The translations under genes and the position numbers were made by a program. From Pseudomonas chlororaphis (GTDB lineage Bacteria > Pseudomonadota > Gammaproteobacteria > Pseudomonadales > Pseudomonadaceae), in NCBI RefSeq assembly GCF_000783395.1, contig NZ_JSFK01000016.1, forward strand, positions 124,001-188,000: a stretch of 64,000 nucleotides of DNA, in the 5' to 3' direction. How positions within the stretch are numbered: the first letter of the stretch is position 1; each line of letters starts with the position of its first letter. Below the pieces are notes generated by a model. That model had not been told where the DNA came from. It was given only the letters and a program-made list of their open reading frames with translations, and ran no database searches. Below, one piece after another: positions 44,286 to 52,031 of the stretch.

Positions 44286-45206
44286 TCACGTTTCACGCAC
44301 GATAAATGCAGCAATCCAGCAAATACAAAAGAAAAATACTTTATCCCTAACTCGTCGCCGGCATTGCCAGGCACTAAAGGAAAGCTTAATCAAGTGTCCG
44401 CGCTGCATTTTCAACCAAGTTTGTACAAATGGATCTTTATCTTGACCGACTAGATTCGTAATCAACTGCACCTGATTGAACCACCAACCGTTATGAATGG
44501 TTTTACAGCGAGCAATCATTGGACGCAAACCCTTGTTAGCGCCTACTTGGTTACGTTTGTGCTGGCGATAGTCCATTGATGACTCAGGGTCGATATACCA
44601 ACGAAAACCATGACTACGGGCAAATGCATAAAAATACCAGTCGTGCAAACTTACCTTTTGCAGTAACTGCCAATTTTCGAGCATCGAGACCTTTAATGTA
44701 TCTGCAAGCTCTTTACGCATCACATAAGTACAACCTGGGCCCGCAGCTTCGAACAGAAAATCCCACTCAACTTGGGCCTGCGCTTTATTCAGCAAATGGG
44801 TTTTACCATTTGGCCAAAAAGCAGTGACGTTACTGGAATAGGCATCGACATGCCGGGTCTGAATGGTATAGATCGCACGCTGAAGTTTATCCATATGCCA
44901 GACATCATCCTGATCGGCAAAGGCAACGAAATCGAAGCTTTCAAGATCGACGTCGCGTATGAGTCGAAAGAAGTTTCGGGAGGCGCCACCAAAACTGCTA
45001 CCGGACGGCAAAACCAAAACCCTTGGATGCTGGATAGAGTAATTATCGCACCACGCTTCGGTGCCGTCAGTAGAGGGATCGATACTGATAAAAACAGTTA
45101 CGTCGACAGCTGACTGGCTGAGGATTGAGTTAAGCTGCTCCTCAATCCAAAGCGTGCCATTGTAAGCAGCCAGCAAAATCGCAACCTTAGGATGTTCTAC
45201 TGGCAT
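44286..45206 (-). CDS. Family 2 glycosyltransferase (rhamnosyltransferase-like)
   Basis: A 306-residue GT-A enzyme, a distant relative of the gene at 42809. It has VAILLAAYNGTLWIEEQLNSIL, FISIDPSTDGTEAW, the metal motif FADQDDVW and the later HDWYFYAFARSHGF and MDYRQHKRNQVGANKG, the same order of motifs as rhamnosyltransferases. The ATG at 45206 follows AGGAATGAT. It is 55 bp after rmlA on the same strand and probably belongs to the rml operon, so its donor is plausibly dTDP-L-rhamnose. Confidence 0.83.
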   Translation of the reverse strand: MPVEHPKVAILLAAYNGTLWIEEQLNSILSQSAVDVTVFISIDPSTDGTEAWCDNYSIQHPRVLVLPSGSSFGGASRNFFRLIRDVDLESFDFVAFADQDDVWHMDKLQRAIYTIQTRHVDAYSSNVTAFWPNGKTHLLNKAQAQVEWDFLFEAAGPGCTYVMRKELADTLKVSMLENWQLLQKVSLHDWYFYAFARSHGFRWYIDPESSMDYRQHKRNQVGANKGLRPMIARCKTIHNGWWFNQVQLITNLVGQDKDPFVQTWLKMQRGHLIKLSFSAWQCRRRVRDKVFFFCICWIAAFIVRET

Positions 45207-45261
45207 ATCATTCCTGCTAGCACTGACTGAACGCACTACTCGATGTAATCCAGCCTTCGTG

Positions 45262-46152
45262 TTAGTGACAAGGTGAGTTCAGCAGTTTTTGTAGGTATTG
45301 ACCGTAACCCGTTTTCTTAAGAGCATCAGCCTGCACCCCTAATTGCTCGGCAGTAATCCACCCATTGTGATAGGCAATTTCTTCGAGACAGGCAACTTTC
45401 AGGCCTTGGCGCTGCTCGATAGTGTGTACGAAATGACTGGCTTCAAGTAGCGAATCATGAGTACCGGTATCGAGCCAAGCAAAACCGCGACCGAGCATCT
45501 CGACTTTAAGTGTTTCGCGCTCAAGATAGACACGATTGACGTCAGTGATCTCAAGTTCGCCACGCTCGGAGGGTTTGATGCTTTTGGCTATTTCGACAAC
45601 GTCTTTGTCATAGAAATACAAGCCGGTTACTGCGTAATTCGACTTTGGTTGCAGCGGCTTTTCTTCAATGCTCAACGCTTTACCAGTCGAATCAAATTCT
45701 ACGACACCGAAACGCTCCGGATCAGACACATGATAGCCAAATACAGTGGCGCCAAGCTCTTGAGTGCTCGCGGAGCGCAAGTTATCCGAGAAGTGTTGGC
45801 CGTAGAAAATGTTGTCACCCAAAATCAGGCAGCAAGGATCTTCACCAATAAACTCTTCGCCGATTATGAACGCTTGAGCCAGACCATCCGGAGAGGGCTG
45901 TTCAGCATAGGTCAGCTTGATGCCGTACAGGCTGCCATCGCCCAACAACTTCCGGAAGCACGGCAAATCTTCAGGCGTGGAAATAATCAGGATTTCACGC
46001 ATGCCTGCCAGCATCAGCACCGATAGCGGATAAAAAATCATCGGCTTGTCGTAGATCGGCAACATCTGTTTCGACACACCCAGAGTCAACGGATGCAGAC
46101 GTGTGCCCGAACCGCCAGCGAGGATGATGCCCTTACGATTTGTCGTGGTCAT
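45262..46152 (-). CDS. rmlA: RmlA, glucose-1-phosphate thymidylyltransferase
   Basis: A 296-residue nucleotidyltransferase. The signature GIILAGGSGTRLHPLTLGVSKQMLPIYDKPM at the N-terminus, LILGDNIFYGQ, GVVEFD, and IEEKPLQPKSNYAVTGLYFYD are all present. It makes dTDP-glucose from glucose-1-phosphate and dTTP, the first step towards dTDP-L-rhamnose, and is normally feedback-inhibited by that product. The ATG overlaps the rmlD stop by 4 bp. Confidence 0.96.
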   Translation of the reverse strand: MTTTNRKGIILAGGSGTRLHPLTLGVSKQMLPIYDKPMIFYPLSVLMLAGMREILIISTPEDLPCFRKLLGDGSLYGIKLTYAEQPSPDGLAQAFIIGEEFIGEDPCCLILGDNIFYGQHFSDNLRSASTQELGATVFGYHVSDPERFGVVEFDSTGKALSIEEKPLQPKSNYAVTGLYFYDKDVVEIAKSIKPSERGELEITDVNRVYLERETLKVEMLGRGFAWLDTGTHDSLLEASHFVHTIEQRQGLKVACLEEIAYHNGWITAEQLGVQADALKKTGYGQYLQKLLNSPCH

Positions 46153-47042
46153 TTGTTCAGAACTTCCCTAAGCATTCGGGTTACACCACTTTGCCAATCC
46201 GGCAAGTGTAGAGAAAAATTGTCACGCAGCTTCTGAGTATTCAACCGAGAATTCAGGGGGCGGCGTGCAGGTGTCGGATAAGCGGCTGTTTCGATGGGAT
46301 TGACCGTCCTCACAGCCAAGTCCTCGCCTTGAGCTTTGGCGAAGTCAATTACGTGACTGGCATATCCATGCCAAGACACTTCGCCTGCAGCGGCCAAATG
46401 ATAGAGACCAGCCAACTCGGGACGCTTGATAATTTGCTGAATAGCCAACGCCGTAATGTCAGCGATCAAATCAGCTCCTGTAGGAGCACCGATCTGATCC
46501 GCAATCACGCTCAACGTTTCGCGGTCCTTCGCCAACCGAAGCATCGTCTTTGCGAAGTTATTGCCGCGCGTACCGTAAACCCAGCTAGTGCGAAAGATAA
46601 GATGCTTGCAACCCGACGCGATAATTGCCTGTTCGCCGGCGAGCTTACTGGAACCATAATGATTCACTGGCGCAACAGCATCTGTCTCCTGCCATGACGT
46701 AACGCCTTGACCACTGAAAACGTAATCCGTTGAGTAGTGAACCAGCCATGCGCCCAATGCTGCGGCTTCTTCAGCCATAACCCTACTCGCAAGGCCGTTT
46801 ACGCGATCTGCCAACTCAGTATCCGACTCAGCTTTGTCAACCGCCGTATAGGCAGCAGCATTAACGATCACGTCGGGTTTTACCCGACGAATCGTTGCGC
46901 CCAAAGATTCAAGATCAGACAGATCACCACTCAGACCATCAACAGAATGACGATCAAGGACGACCAGATCTCCAAGCGGCGCCAGGGAGCGTTGCAACTC
47001 CCAGCCCACCTGGCCGTTCTTTCCAAAAAGTAGGATCTTCAT
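46149..47042 (-). CDS. rmlD: RmlD, dTDP-4-dehydrorhamnose reductase
   Basis: A 297-residue short-chain reductase. NADPH motif LLFGKNGQVGWELQRSL, INAAAYTAVDKAESD-like stretch (VNAAAYTAVDKAESD), the catalytic Tyr-x3-Lys in NHYGSSKLAGEQA and STDYVFSGQG. It carries out the last step to dTDP-L-rhamnose. It overlaps rmlB upstream and rmlA downstream by 4 bp each. Confidence 0.96.
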   Translation of the reverse strand: MKILLFGKNGQVGWELQRSLAPLGDLVVLDRHSVDGLSGDLSDLESLGATIRRVKPDVIVNAAAYTAVDKAESDTELADRVNGLASRVMAEEAAALGAWLVHYSTDYVFSGQGVTSWQETDAVAPVNHYGSSKLAGEQAIIASGCKHLIFRTSWVYGTRGNNFAKTMLRLAKDRETLSVIADQIGAPTGADLIADITALAIQQIIKRPELAGLYHLAAAGEVSWHGYASHVIDFAKAQGEDLAVRTVNPIETAAYPTPARRPLNSRLNTQKLRDNFSLHLPDWQSGVTRMLREVLNK

Positions 47043-48115
47043 GCTTTGCTCGAGCGATCCGAGTAATTCTGATCAATCCACTGCTGGTAGCTGCCGCTTT
47101 TCACGTGCTCAACCCACTGAGTGTTATTCAGATACCACTCAACAGTCTTGCGAATACCGGTCTCGAAAGTTTCTTCTGGCGTCCAGCCAAGCTCCCGCTG
47201 AATCTTGCTCGCATCGATTGCATAACGCACGTCATGACCAGGACGATCCTGAACATAGGTAATCAGACTGGCATGAGGACGATGGGCAGAATCAGGGCGC
47301 AACTCATCGAGCAACGCACACAGGGTATGCACCACTTCGATGTTTTGTTTTTCGTTATGACCGCCGATATTGTAGGTCTCGCCGATCACGCCTTCGGTGA
47401 CGACTTTATACAACGCACGAGCGTGATCTTCGACATACAACCAGTCACGAACCTGGTTACCTTTGCCATACACCGGCAGCGGCTTGCCTTCCAGCGCATT
47501 GAGAATGATCAGCGGGATCAGCTTCTCAGGGAAGTGGCACGGGCCGTAGTTGTTCGAGCAGTTGGTAACCAGCGTCGGCAGGCCATAGGTGCGAGCCCAA
47601 GCGCGAACCAGGTGATCAGAGCTCGCTTTGCTCGCCGAGTAGGGTGAACTTGGCTGATAAGGCGTGGTTTCGGTGAAGAGATCTTCCGGACCTTCAAGAT
47701 CGCCATACACTTCATCAGTGGAAATGTGGTGAAAACGAAAGTTGGTTTTACGCGCATCATCCAGCGCCGCCCAATAGTGGCGCGCAGCTTCCAACAAGGT
47801 GTAAGTCCCGATGATGTTCGTCTGGATAAACTCGGACGGGCCGGAGATCGAGCGATCGACGTGGGATTCTGCGGCCAGATGCATGATGGCATCCGGTTGG
47901 TGCTCACGCAGGACGCGATCGATTTCATCACGATCACAGATATCGACGCGTTCGAAGGCGTAACGCGAATTCTGGCTGACTTCCGCCAGCGACTCCAGAT
48001 TGCCGGCGTAAGTCAGCTTATCGACGTTAACGACCGCATCGGAAGTGTTGGAGATGATGTGACGGATAACTGCCGAGCCAATGAAGCCGGCGCCGCCGGT
48101 AACTAGAATTTTCAC
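47039..48115 (-). CDS. rmlB: RmlB, dTDP-glucose 4,6-dehydratase
   Basis: A 358-residue extended short-chain dehydrogenase. NAD motif VTGGAGFIGSAVIRHI, catalytic HISTDEVYGDL (with Asp-Glu) and YSASKASSDHLVRAW (Tyr-x3-Lys), and NNYGPCHFPEKLIPL. It makes dTDP-4-keto-6-deoxyglucose. The start is a GTG at 48115 (VKILVTGG, aligning with the family's MKILVTGG); the in-frame ATG at 48163 adds 16 unrelated residues. It is the first gene of the rmlBDA-glycosyltransferase operon and the innermost conserved gene on the ihfB side. No rmlC follows. Confidence 0.95.
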   Translation of the reverse strand: MKILVTGGAGFIGSAVIRHIISNTSDAVVNVDKLTYAGNLESLAEVSQNSRYAFERVDICDRDEIDRVLREHQPDAIMHLAAESHVDRSISGPSEFIQTNIIGTYTLLEAARHYWAALDDARKTNFRFHHISTDEVYGDLEGPEDLFTETTPYQPSSPYSASKASSDHLVRAWARTYGLPTLVTNCSNNYGPCHFPEKLIPLIILNALEGKPLPVYGKGNQVRDWLYVEDHARALYKVVTEGVIGETYNIGGHNEKQNIEVVHTLCALLDELRPDSAHRPHASLITYVQDRPGHDVRYAIDASKIQRELGWTPEETFETGIRKTVEWYLNNTQWVEHVKSGSYQQWIDQNYSDRSSKA

Positions 48116-48337
48116 GCGAAACGATACCCTTGAGCTGCGGACAGCGCTGCCATTGAGCGCCATCTAATCCATGAATGCAGAGGCCAGTCGCAGTTGGCAT
48201 CCGTCAGAGTCAGACTGAATCGACATGCATAAGGCACTATCGAACAAGGGCTGCATTTTACAGCTTAATGATGGTTTTACTAATGGATAAAGACAGGCTA
48301 AGGCGCAATTTCGACAGACGCCGTGTGCCTGTCGTTG

Positions 48338-48577
48338 TCAGACCAGTCGCTTGCGTGCCGCTCTGGACGAACGCCCCAGAAACCAGCCCAATAAAGGACC
48401 AATTAGCATTCCGATCAACAGTGCTAACACTGCAACTAGCGACACTGGCAACTGCGGGCCGGAAACACCAAGAAACAAAAGCGAAACCGACTGCTGATTT
48501 TCAAGCACAAACGCCAGAACGATCAGAACCATCAGCAGAAGAAATACGCCAAGCAGTATGCGTTTCAGGTTACGCAT
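48338..48577 (-). CDS. LapA domain protein (lipopolysaccharide assembly protein A type)
   Basis: A 79-residue inner-membrane protein with two helices (RILLGVFLLLMVLIVLAFVLEN and VSLVAVLALLIGMLIGPLLGWFLG) and a basic tail (RSSRAARKRLV). This is the DUF1049/LapA pattern; in E. coli LapA works with LapB to control LpxC and lipopolysaccharide supply. A lapB-like gene, often next to it, is not seen here. It lies 30 bp after ihfB on the same strand and is the last gene of that unit. Confidence 0.87.
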   Translation of the reverse strand: MRNLKRILLGVFLLLMVLIVLAFVLENQQSVSLLFLGVSGPQLPVSLVAVLALLIGMLIGPLLGWFLGRSSRAARKRLV

Positions 48578-48607
48578 TCACGCCCCCTCGAATTTGATTA
48601 GCGAAGA

Positions 48608-48904
48608 TCAAGCGCCCTCCTCCTCTTCCTCGTTCACACGATCACGCAACTCCTTGCCCGGCTTGAAATGCGGTACGAACTTACCGTCAAGGCTGACAGA
48701 CTGGCCAGTCTTTGGATTGCGGCCAACACGAGGTGCACGGTAGTGCAGAGAGAAACTACCAAACCCACGGATCTCGATGCGATCACCGGTGGCGAGGCAC
48801 TGGGACATTTGTTCAAGCATGGTCTTGATGGCCAGCTCCACATCCTTGGATGAGAGCAGCCCTTGATGGGTGACAATTCGTTCGATCAACTCCGACTTCG
48901 TCAT
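48608..48904 (-). CDS. ihfB: Integration host factor subunit beta
   Basis: A 98-residue HU-family DNA-bending protein. It begins MTKSELIERIVTHQGLLSSKDVELAIKTML and has the beta-arm signature RIEIRGFGSFSLHYRAPRVGRNPKTGQ, with the Pro that intercalates DNA. It pairs with IhfA and helps sigma-54 promoters, recombination and replication. ihfB is a stable edge marker of the Pseudomonas O-antigen locus. Confidence 0.97.
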   Translation of the reverse strand: MTKSELIERIVTHQGLLSSKDVELAIKTMLEQMSQCLATGDRIEIRGFGSFSLHYRAPRVGRNPKTGQSVSLDGKFVPHFKPGKELRDRVNEEEEEGA

Positions 48905-49056
48905 ATTTTTCCCTTCTTTTTCAAGCAGCTAGATCAGCGCTTGAAAGGTTTTAGCACGCCCGGAAGATTTTGAACAGCCCAGGGATTGACATATCTTCCA
49001 CCGCGTCGAAACGCCCGTTTTCAGGGCATCACAGCAACAAACAGGGCACGGCATGC

Positions 49057-49335
49057 TTAACGGCATATCACCAGCATGGTTCGCGTCACGTAGCCTGCCG
49101 GGTTGAAGCCAAAAGGAAACTCATCTTCATCCTTGGCATCATCTGATCTCGTGATCACTTTATAGCCCGCGCCCTTGCACTCCTTTGCCGCGCGCTTCTG
49201 GCATTTCTCCCAGCCAGAGCCCAACCCGGAGCAGTCGACCTCTATACCACTGACACCACGCACGGCATGGGTCTTGGCACTGGTGGTACAGCCAGCCAGA
49301 ACCAGTACAGCCACGAGGACAATAAACTTGTTCAT
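49057..49335 (-). CDS. Small lipoprotein, 92 aa
   Basis: MNKFIVLVAVLVLAGCTTSAK is a lipoprotein signal with lipobox LAGC. The mature part has four more Cys (VDCSGLGSGWEKCQKRAAKECKGAGY ... MLVICR), which could form two disulfides. The pattern C-x-G-x-G-x-G-W-x-x-C-x-x-x-A-x-x-x-C is seen in a group of small conserved envelope lipoproteins of unknown role. The ATG at 49335 follows AAGGAAGTGG, which excludes the longer frame from 49431. Confidence 0.8.
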   Translation of the reverse strand: MNKFIVLVAVLVLAGCTTSAKTHAVRGVSGIEVDCSGLGSGWEKCQKRAAKECKGAGYKVITRSDDAKDEDEFPFGFNPAGYVTRTMLVICR

Positions 49336-49493
49336 CCACTTCCTTATGCCAGGCAACTGCCCGACGACTACACGCTTAAGACCAAGCTTAGTCGTGAATA
49401 GGCGATTGATCCGATTAAAGAAACAGACCACCCGGAAGGCGGATTGGTTTCACCAAAACCCTCATGCAAGCCGTGAACACCAAATCGCAGGCA

Positions 49494-49525
49494 CAAAAAA
49501 GGGCGACCGAAGTCGCCCTTTTTCA
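49494..49525 (-). terminator. Intrinsic terminator of rpsA
   Basis: On the minus strand AAAAAGGGCGACTTCGGTCGCCC followed by TTTTTT; stem GGGCGAC/GTCGCCC, 15 bp past the rpsA stop. Confidence 0.92.
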
Positions 49526-49539
49526 TGATCAAGCAGAAC

Positions 49540-51222
49540 TTAGTTCTGTTTGGCCATTGCCTGGCGCAGCAGTGCCGCCATGGTGGTGTCGCCAGCAGGA
49601 GCTTCTTCAGCCTTCAGGCTTTGGATAGCTTCTTTCTCTTCAGCATCGTCTTTCGACTTGATGGAGAGCTGGATCACGCGGCTCTTGCGGTCAACGCTGA
49701 TGATCTTGGCTTCTACTTCCTGGCCTTCTTTCAGAACGTTGCGCGCGTCTTCAACGCGGTCACGGCTGATTTCGGAGGCTTTCAGAGTCGCTTCGATATC
49801 GTCGGCCAGAACGATGATGGCGCCTTTGGCGTCAACTTCTTTCACAGTGCCTTTAACGATGGCGCCTTTGTCGTTCTCTTGAACGTACTCGGAGAACGGA
49901 TCGCTTTCCAGTTGCTTGATACCCAGGGAGATACGCTCGCGCTCCGGGTCAACCGACAGGATAACGGTGTCCAGCTCGTCGCCCTTCTTGAAACGACGAA
50001 CAGCTTCTTCGCCAACTTCGTTCCAGGAGATGTCGGACAGGTGAACCAGACCGTCGATGCCGCCGTCCAGACCAATGAAGATACCGAAATCGGTGATCGA
50101 CTTGATGGTGCCGGAGATTTTATCGCCCTTGTTGAACTGGCCAGAGAAATCTTCCCACGGGTTAGATTTGCACTGCTTGATGCCCAGGGAGATACGACGA
50201 CGCTCTTCGTCGATGTCCAGAACCATAACTTCCACTTCGTCGCCGACTTGTACGACTTTCGAAGGGTGGATGTTCTTGTTGGTCCAGTCCATTTCCGAAA
50301 CGTGTACCAGACCTTCAACGCCTTCTTCCAGCTCAGCGAAGCAGCCGTAGTCGGTCAGGTTGGTTACACGAGCGGTAACGCGAGTGCTTTCTGGGTAACG
50401 GGCTTTGATAGCAACCCATGGATCTTCGCCCAGTTGCTTCAGGCCCAGGGAAACACGGTTGCGTTCGCGATCGTATTTCAGAACCTTGACGTCGATTTCG
50501 TCACCAACGTTGACGATCTCGGAAGGATGCTTGATGCGCTTCCAGGCCATGTCGGTGATGTGCAGCAGGCCGTCCACGCCACCCAGATCGACGAATGCGC
50601 CGTAATCGGTGAGGTTTTTGACGATACCTTTGACTTGCTGGCCTTCCTGCAGGGATTCCAGCAGAGCTTCACGCTCGGCGGAGTTCTCGGCTTCCAGGAC
50701 GCTGCGACGGGAAACGACAACGTTGTTGCGCTTCTGGTCCAGCTTGATGACCTTGAATTCCAGCTCTTTGCCTTCCAGGTGCGTGGTGTCGCGCACTGGA
50801 CGGACGTCAACCAGGGAACCTGGCAGGAACGCACGGATGCCGTTAACGTCGACAGTGAAGCCGCCTTTAACCTTACCGTTGATAACGCCCTTGACCACTT
50901 CCTCAGCTGCGAAGGCCGCTTCCAGAACGATCCAGCACTCAGCGCGCTTGGCTTTTTCACGGGACAGCTTGGTTTCACCGAAACCGTCTTCAACCGAGTC
51001 CAGAGCAACGTGAACTTCGTCACCGACATTGATAGTCAGATCGCCAGCGTCGTTGTAGAACTGCTCAAGCGGGATGAGTGCTTCAGACTTCAGGCCAGCG
51101 TGAACGGTTACCCAGCGAGCCTGGTAATCGATATCAACGATAACACCGGTGATGATGGAGCCTGCCTGAAGGTTCAGGGTTTTTAGGCTTTCTTCAAAGA
51201 GTTCCGCAAAGCTTTCGCTCAT
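49540..51222 (-). CDS. rpsA: 30S ribosomal protein S1
   Basis: A 560-residue protein made of six S1 RNA-binding repeats. It starts MSESFAELFEESLKTLNLQAGS, and the repeats are visible as recurring VGDEVEVMVLDIDEERRRISLGIKQ-type endings (each about 85 residues). It brings mRNA to the 30S subunit. The ATG at 51222 follows CAGGAATT. The codon use is highly optimised. cmk is 119 bp upstream; the gap likely carries an rpsA promoter and leader. Confidence 0.98.
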   Translation of the reverse strand: MSESFAELFEESLKTLNLQAGSIITGVIVDIDYQARWVTVHAGLKSEALIPLEQFYNDAGDLTINVGDEVHVALDSVEDGFGETKLSREKAKRAECWIVLEAAFAAEEVVKGVINGKVKGGFTVDVNGIRAFLPGSLVDVRPVRDTTHLEGKELEFKVIKLDQKRNNVVVSRRSVLEAENSAEREALLESLQEGQQVKGIVKNLTDYGAFVDLGGVDGLLHITDMAWKRIKHPSEIVNVGDEIDVKVLKYDRERNRVSLGLKQLGEDPWVAIKARYPESTRVTARVTNLTDYGCFAELEEGVEGLVHVSEMDWTNKNIHPSKVVQVGDEVEVMVLDIDEERRRISLGIKQCKSNPWEDFSGQFNKGDKISGTIKSITDFGIFIGLDGGIDGLVHLSDISWNEVGEEAVRRFKKGDELDTVILSVDPERERISLGIKQLESDPFSEYVQENDKGAIVKGTVKEVDAKGAIIVLADDIEATLKASEISRDRVEDARNVLKEGQEVEAKIISVDRKSRVIQLSIKSKDDAEEKEAIQSLKAEEAPAGDTTMAALLRQAMAKQN

Positions 51223-51341
51223 TTTAATTCCTGTAAATGAGGGCGAAGGATACGCCCATCTCCACACCCCAGACGGTGTGGGTTAGTTTCATATAGAAGA
51301 AGCGCCGCAGGACTATGACTGGTCCCCTGCCGCCTTCTTGG

Positions 51342-52031
51342 TCACCCGGCGATATCGCGAATGGCGATCTCGCTCATGATGCGTTCAAGCACCTGATCGA
51401 TGGACAACTCCGTGGAATCCAGCTGTATGGCGTCAGCCGCCGGCTTGAGCGGGGCTACCGCTCGCTTGGTATCACGCTCGTCGCGTGCACGGATCTCATC
51501 TAGCAGACTCGACAGACTAACACCCTCGACTTTGCCCTTCAACTGCAAATATCGACGGCGCGCCCTCTCCTCGGCACTGGCGGTCAGGAAAATCTTCAGC
51601 GGCGCATCCGGAAAAACCACCGTACCCATGTCGCGACCGTCGGCCACCAGGCCCGGCGCTTCCTGGAAAGCACGCTGACGCTGCAGCAGCGCCTCGCGTA
51701 CGGCGGGCAATGCAGCCACTTGCGAAGCGCCGGAGCCGACGCTTTCGGTGCGAATGACATCGCTGACTTCGTCACCTTCCAGGATGATGCGCTGCAACTG
51801 ACCGTCGGTCGCCGCGATGAATTGAACATCCAGATGAGCGGCAAGCTTTTTCAGCAGCTCTTCATTGGTCAGATCAACACCGTGATTGTGTGCAGCAAAT
51901 GCCAGCAAGCGGTACAGCGCACCGGAATCCAGCAAGTTCCAGCCCAGACGCTTGGCCAGAATTCCGGCTACGGTGCCTTTGCCCGAGCCGCTTGGCCCAT
52001 CAATGGTGATGACTGGAGCAATGTTTTTCAC
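51342..52031 (-). CDS. cmk: Cytidylate kinase
   Basis: A 229-residue nucleoside monophosphate kinase: P-loop ITIDGPSGSGKGTVAGILAKRLG, LLDSGALYRLLAFAA, and VADGRDMGTVVFPDAPLKIFLTAS with RARRRYLQLK in the lid. It phosphorylates CMP and dCMP. The start is a GTG at 52031, which overlaps the tyrA-aroA stop by 4 bp (GTGA); the reading frame stays open upstream inside that gene. cmk-rpsA order is conserved in most proteobacteria. Confidence 0.96.
   Translation of the reverse strand: MKNIAPVITIDGPSGSGKGTVAGILAKRLGWNLLDSGALYRLLAFAAHNHGVDLTNEELLKKLAAHLDVQFIAATDGQLQRIILEGDEVSDVIRTESVGSGASQVAALPAVREALLQRQRAFQEAPGLVADGRDMGTVVFPDAPLKIFLTASAEERARRRYLQLKGKVEGVSLSSLLDEIRARDERDTKRAVAPLKPAADAIQLDSTELSIDQVLERIMSEIAIRDIAG

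Noticed and set aside
49525..51186. Plus-strand open frame of 553 codons opposite rpsA
   Set aside because: Mirror of the strongly biased rpsA codons; the internal repeats merely reflect the S1 repeats.
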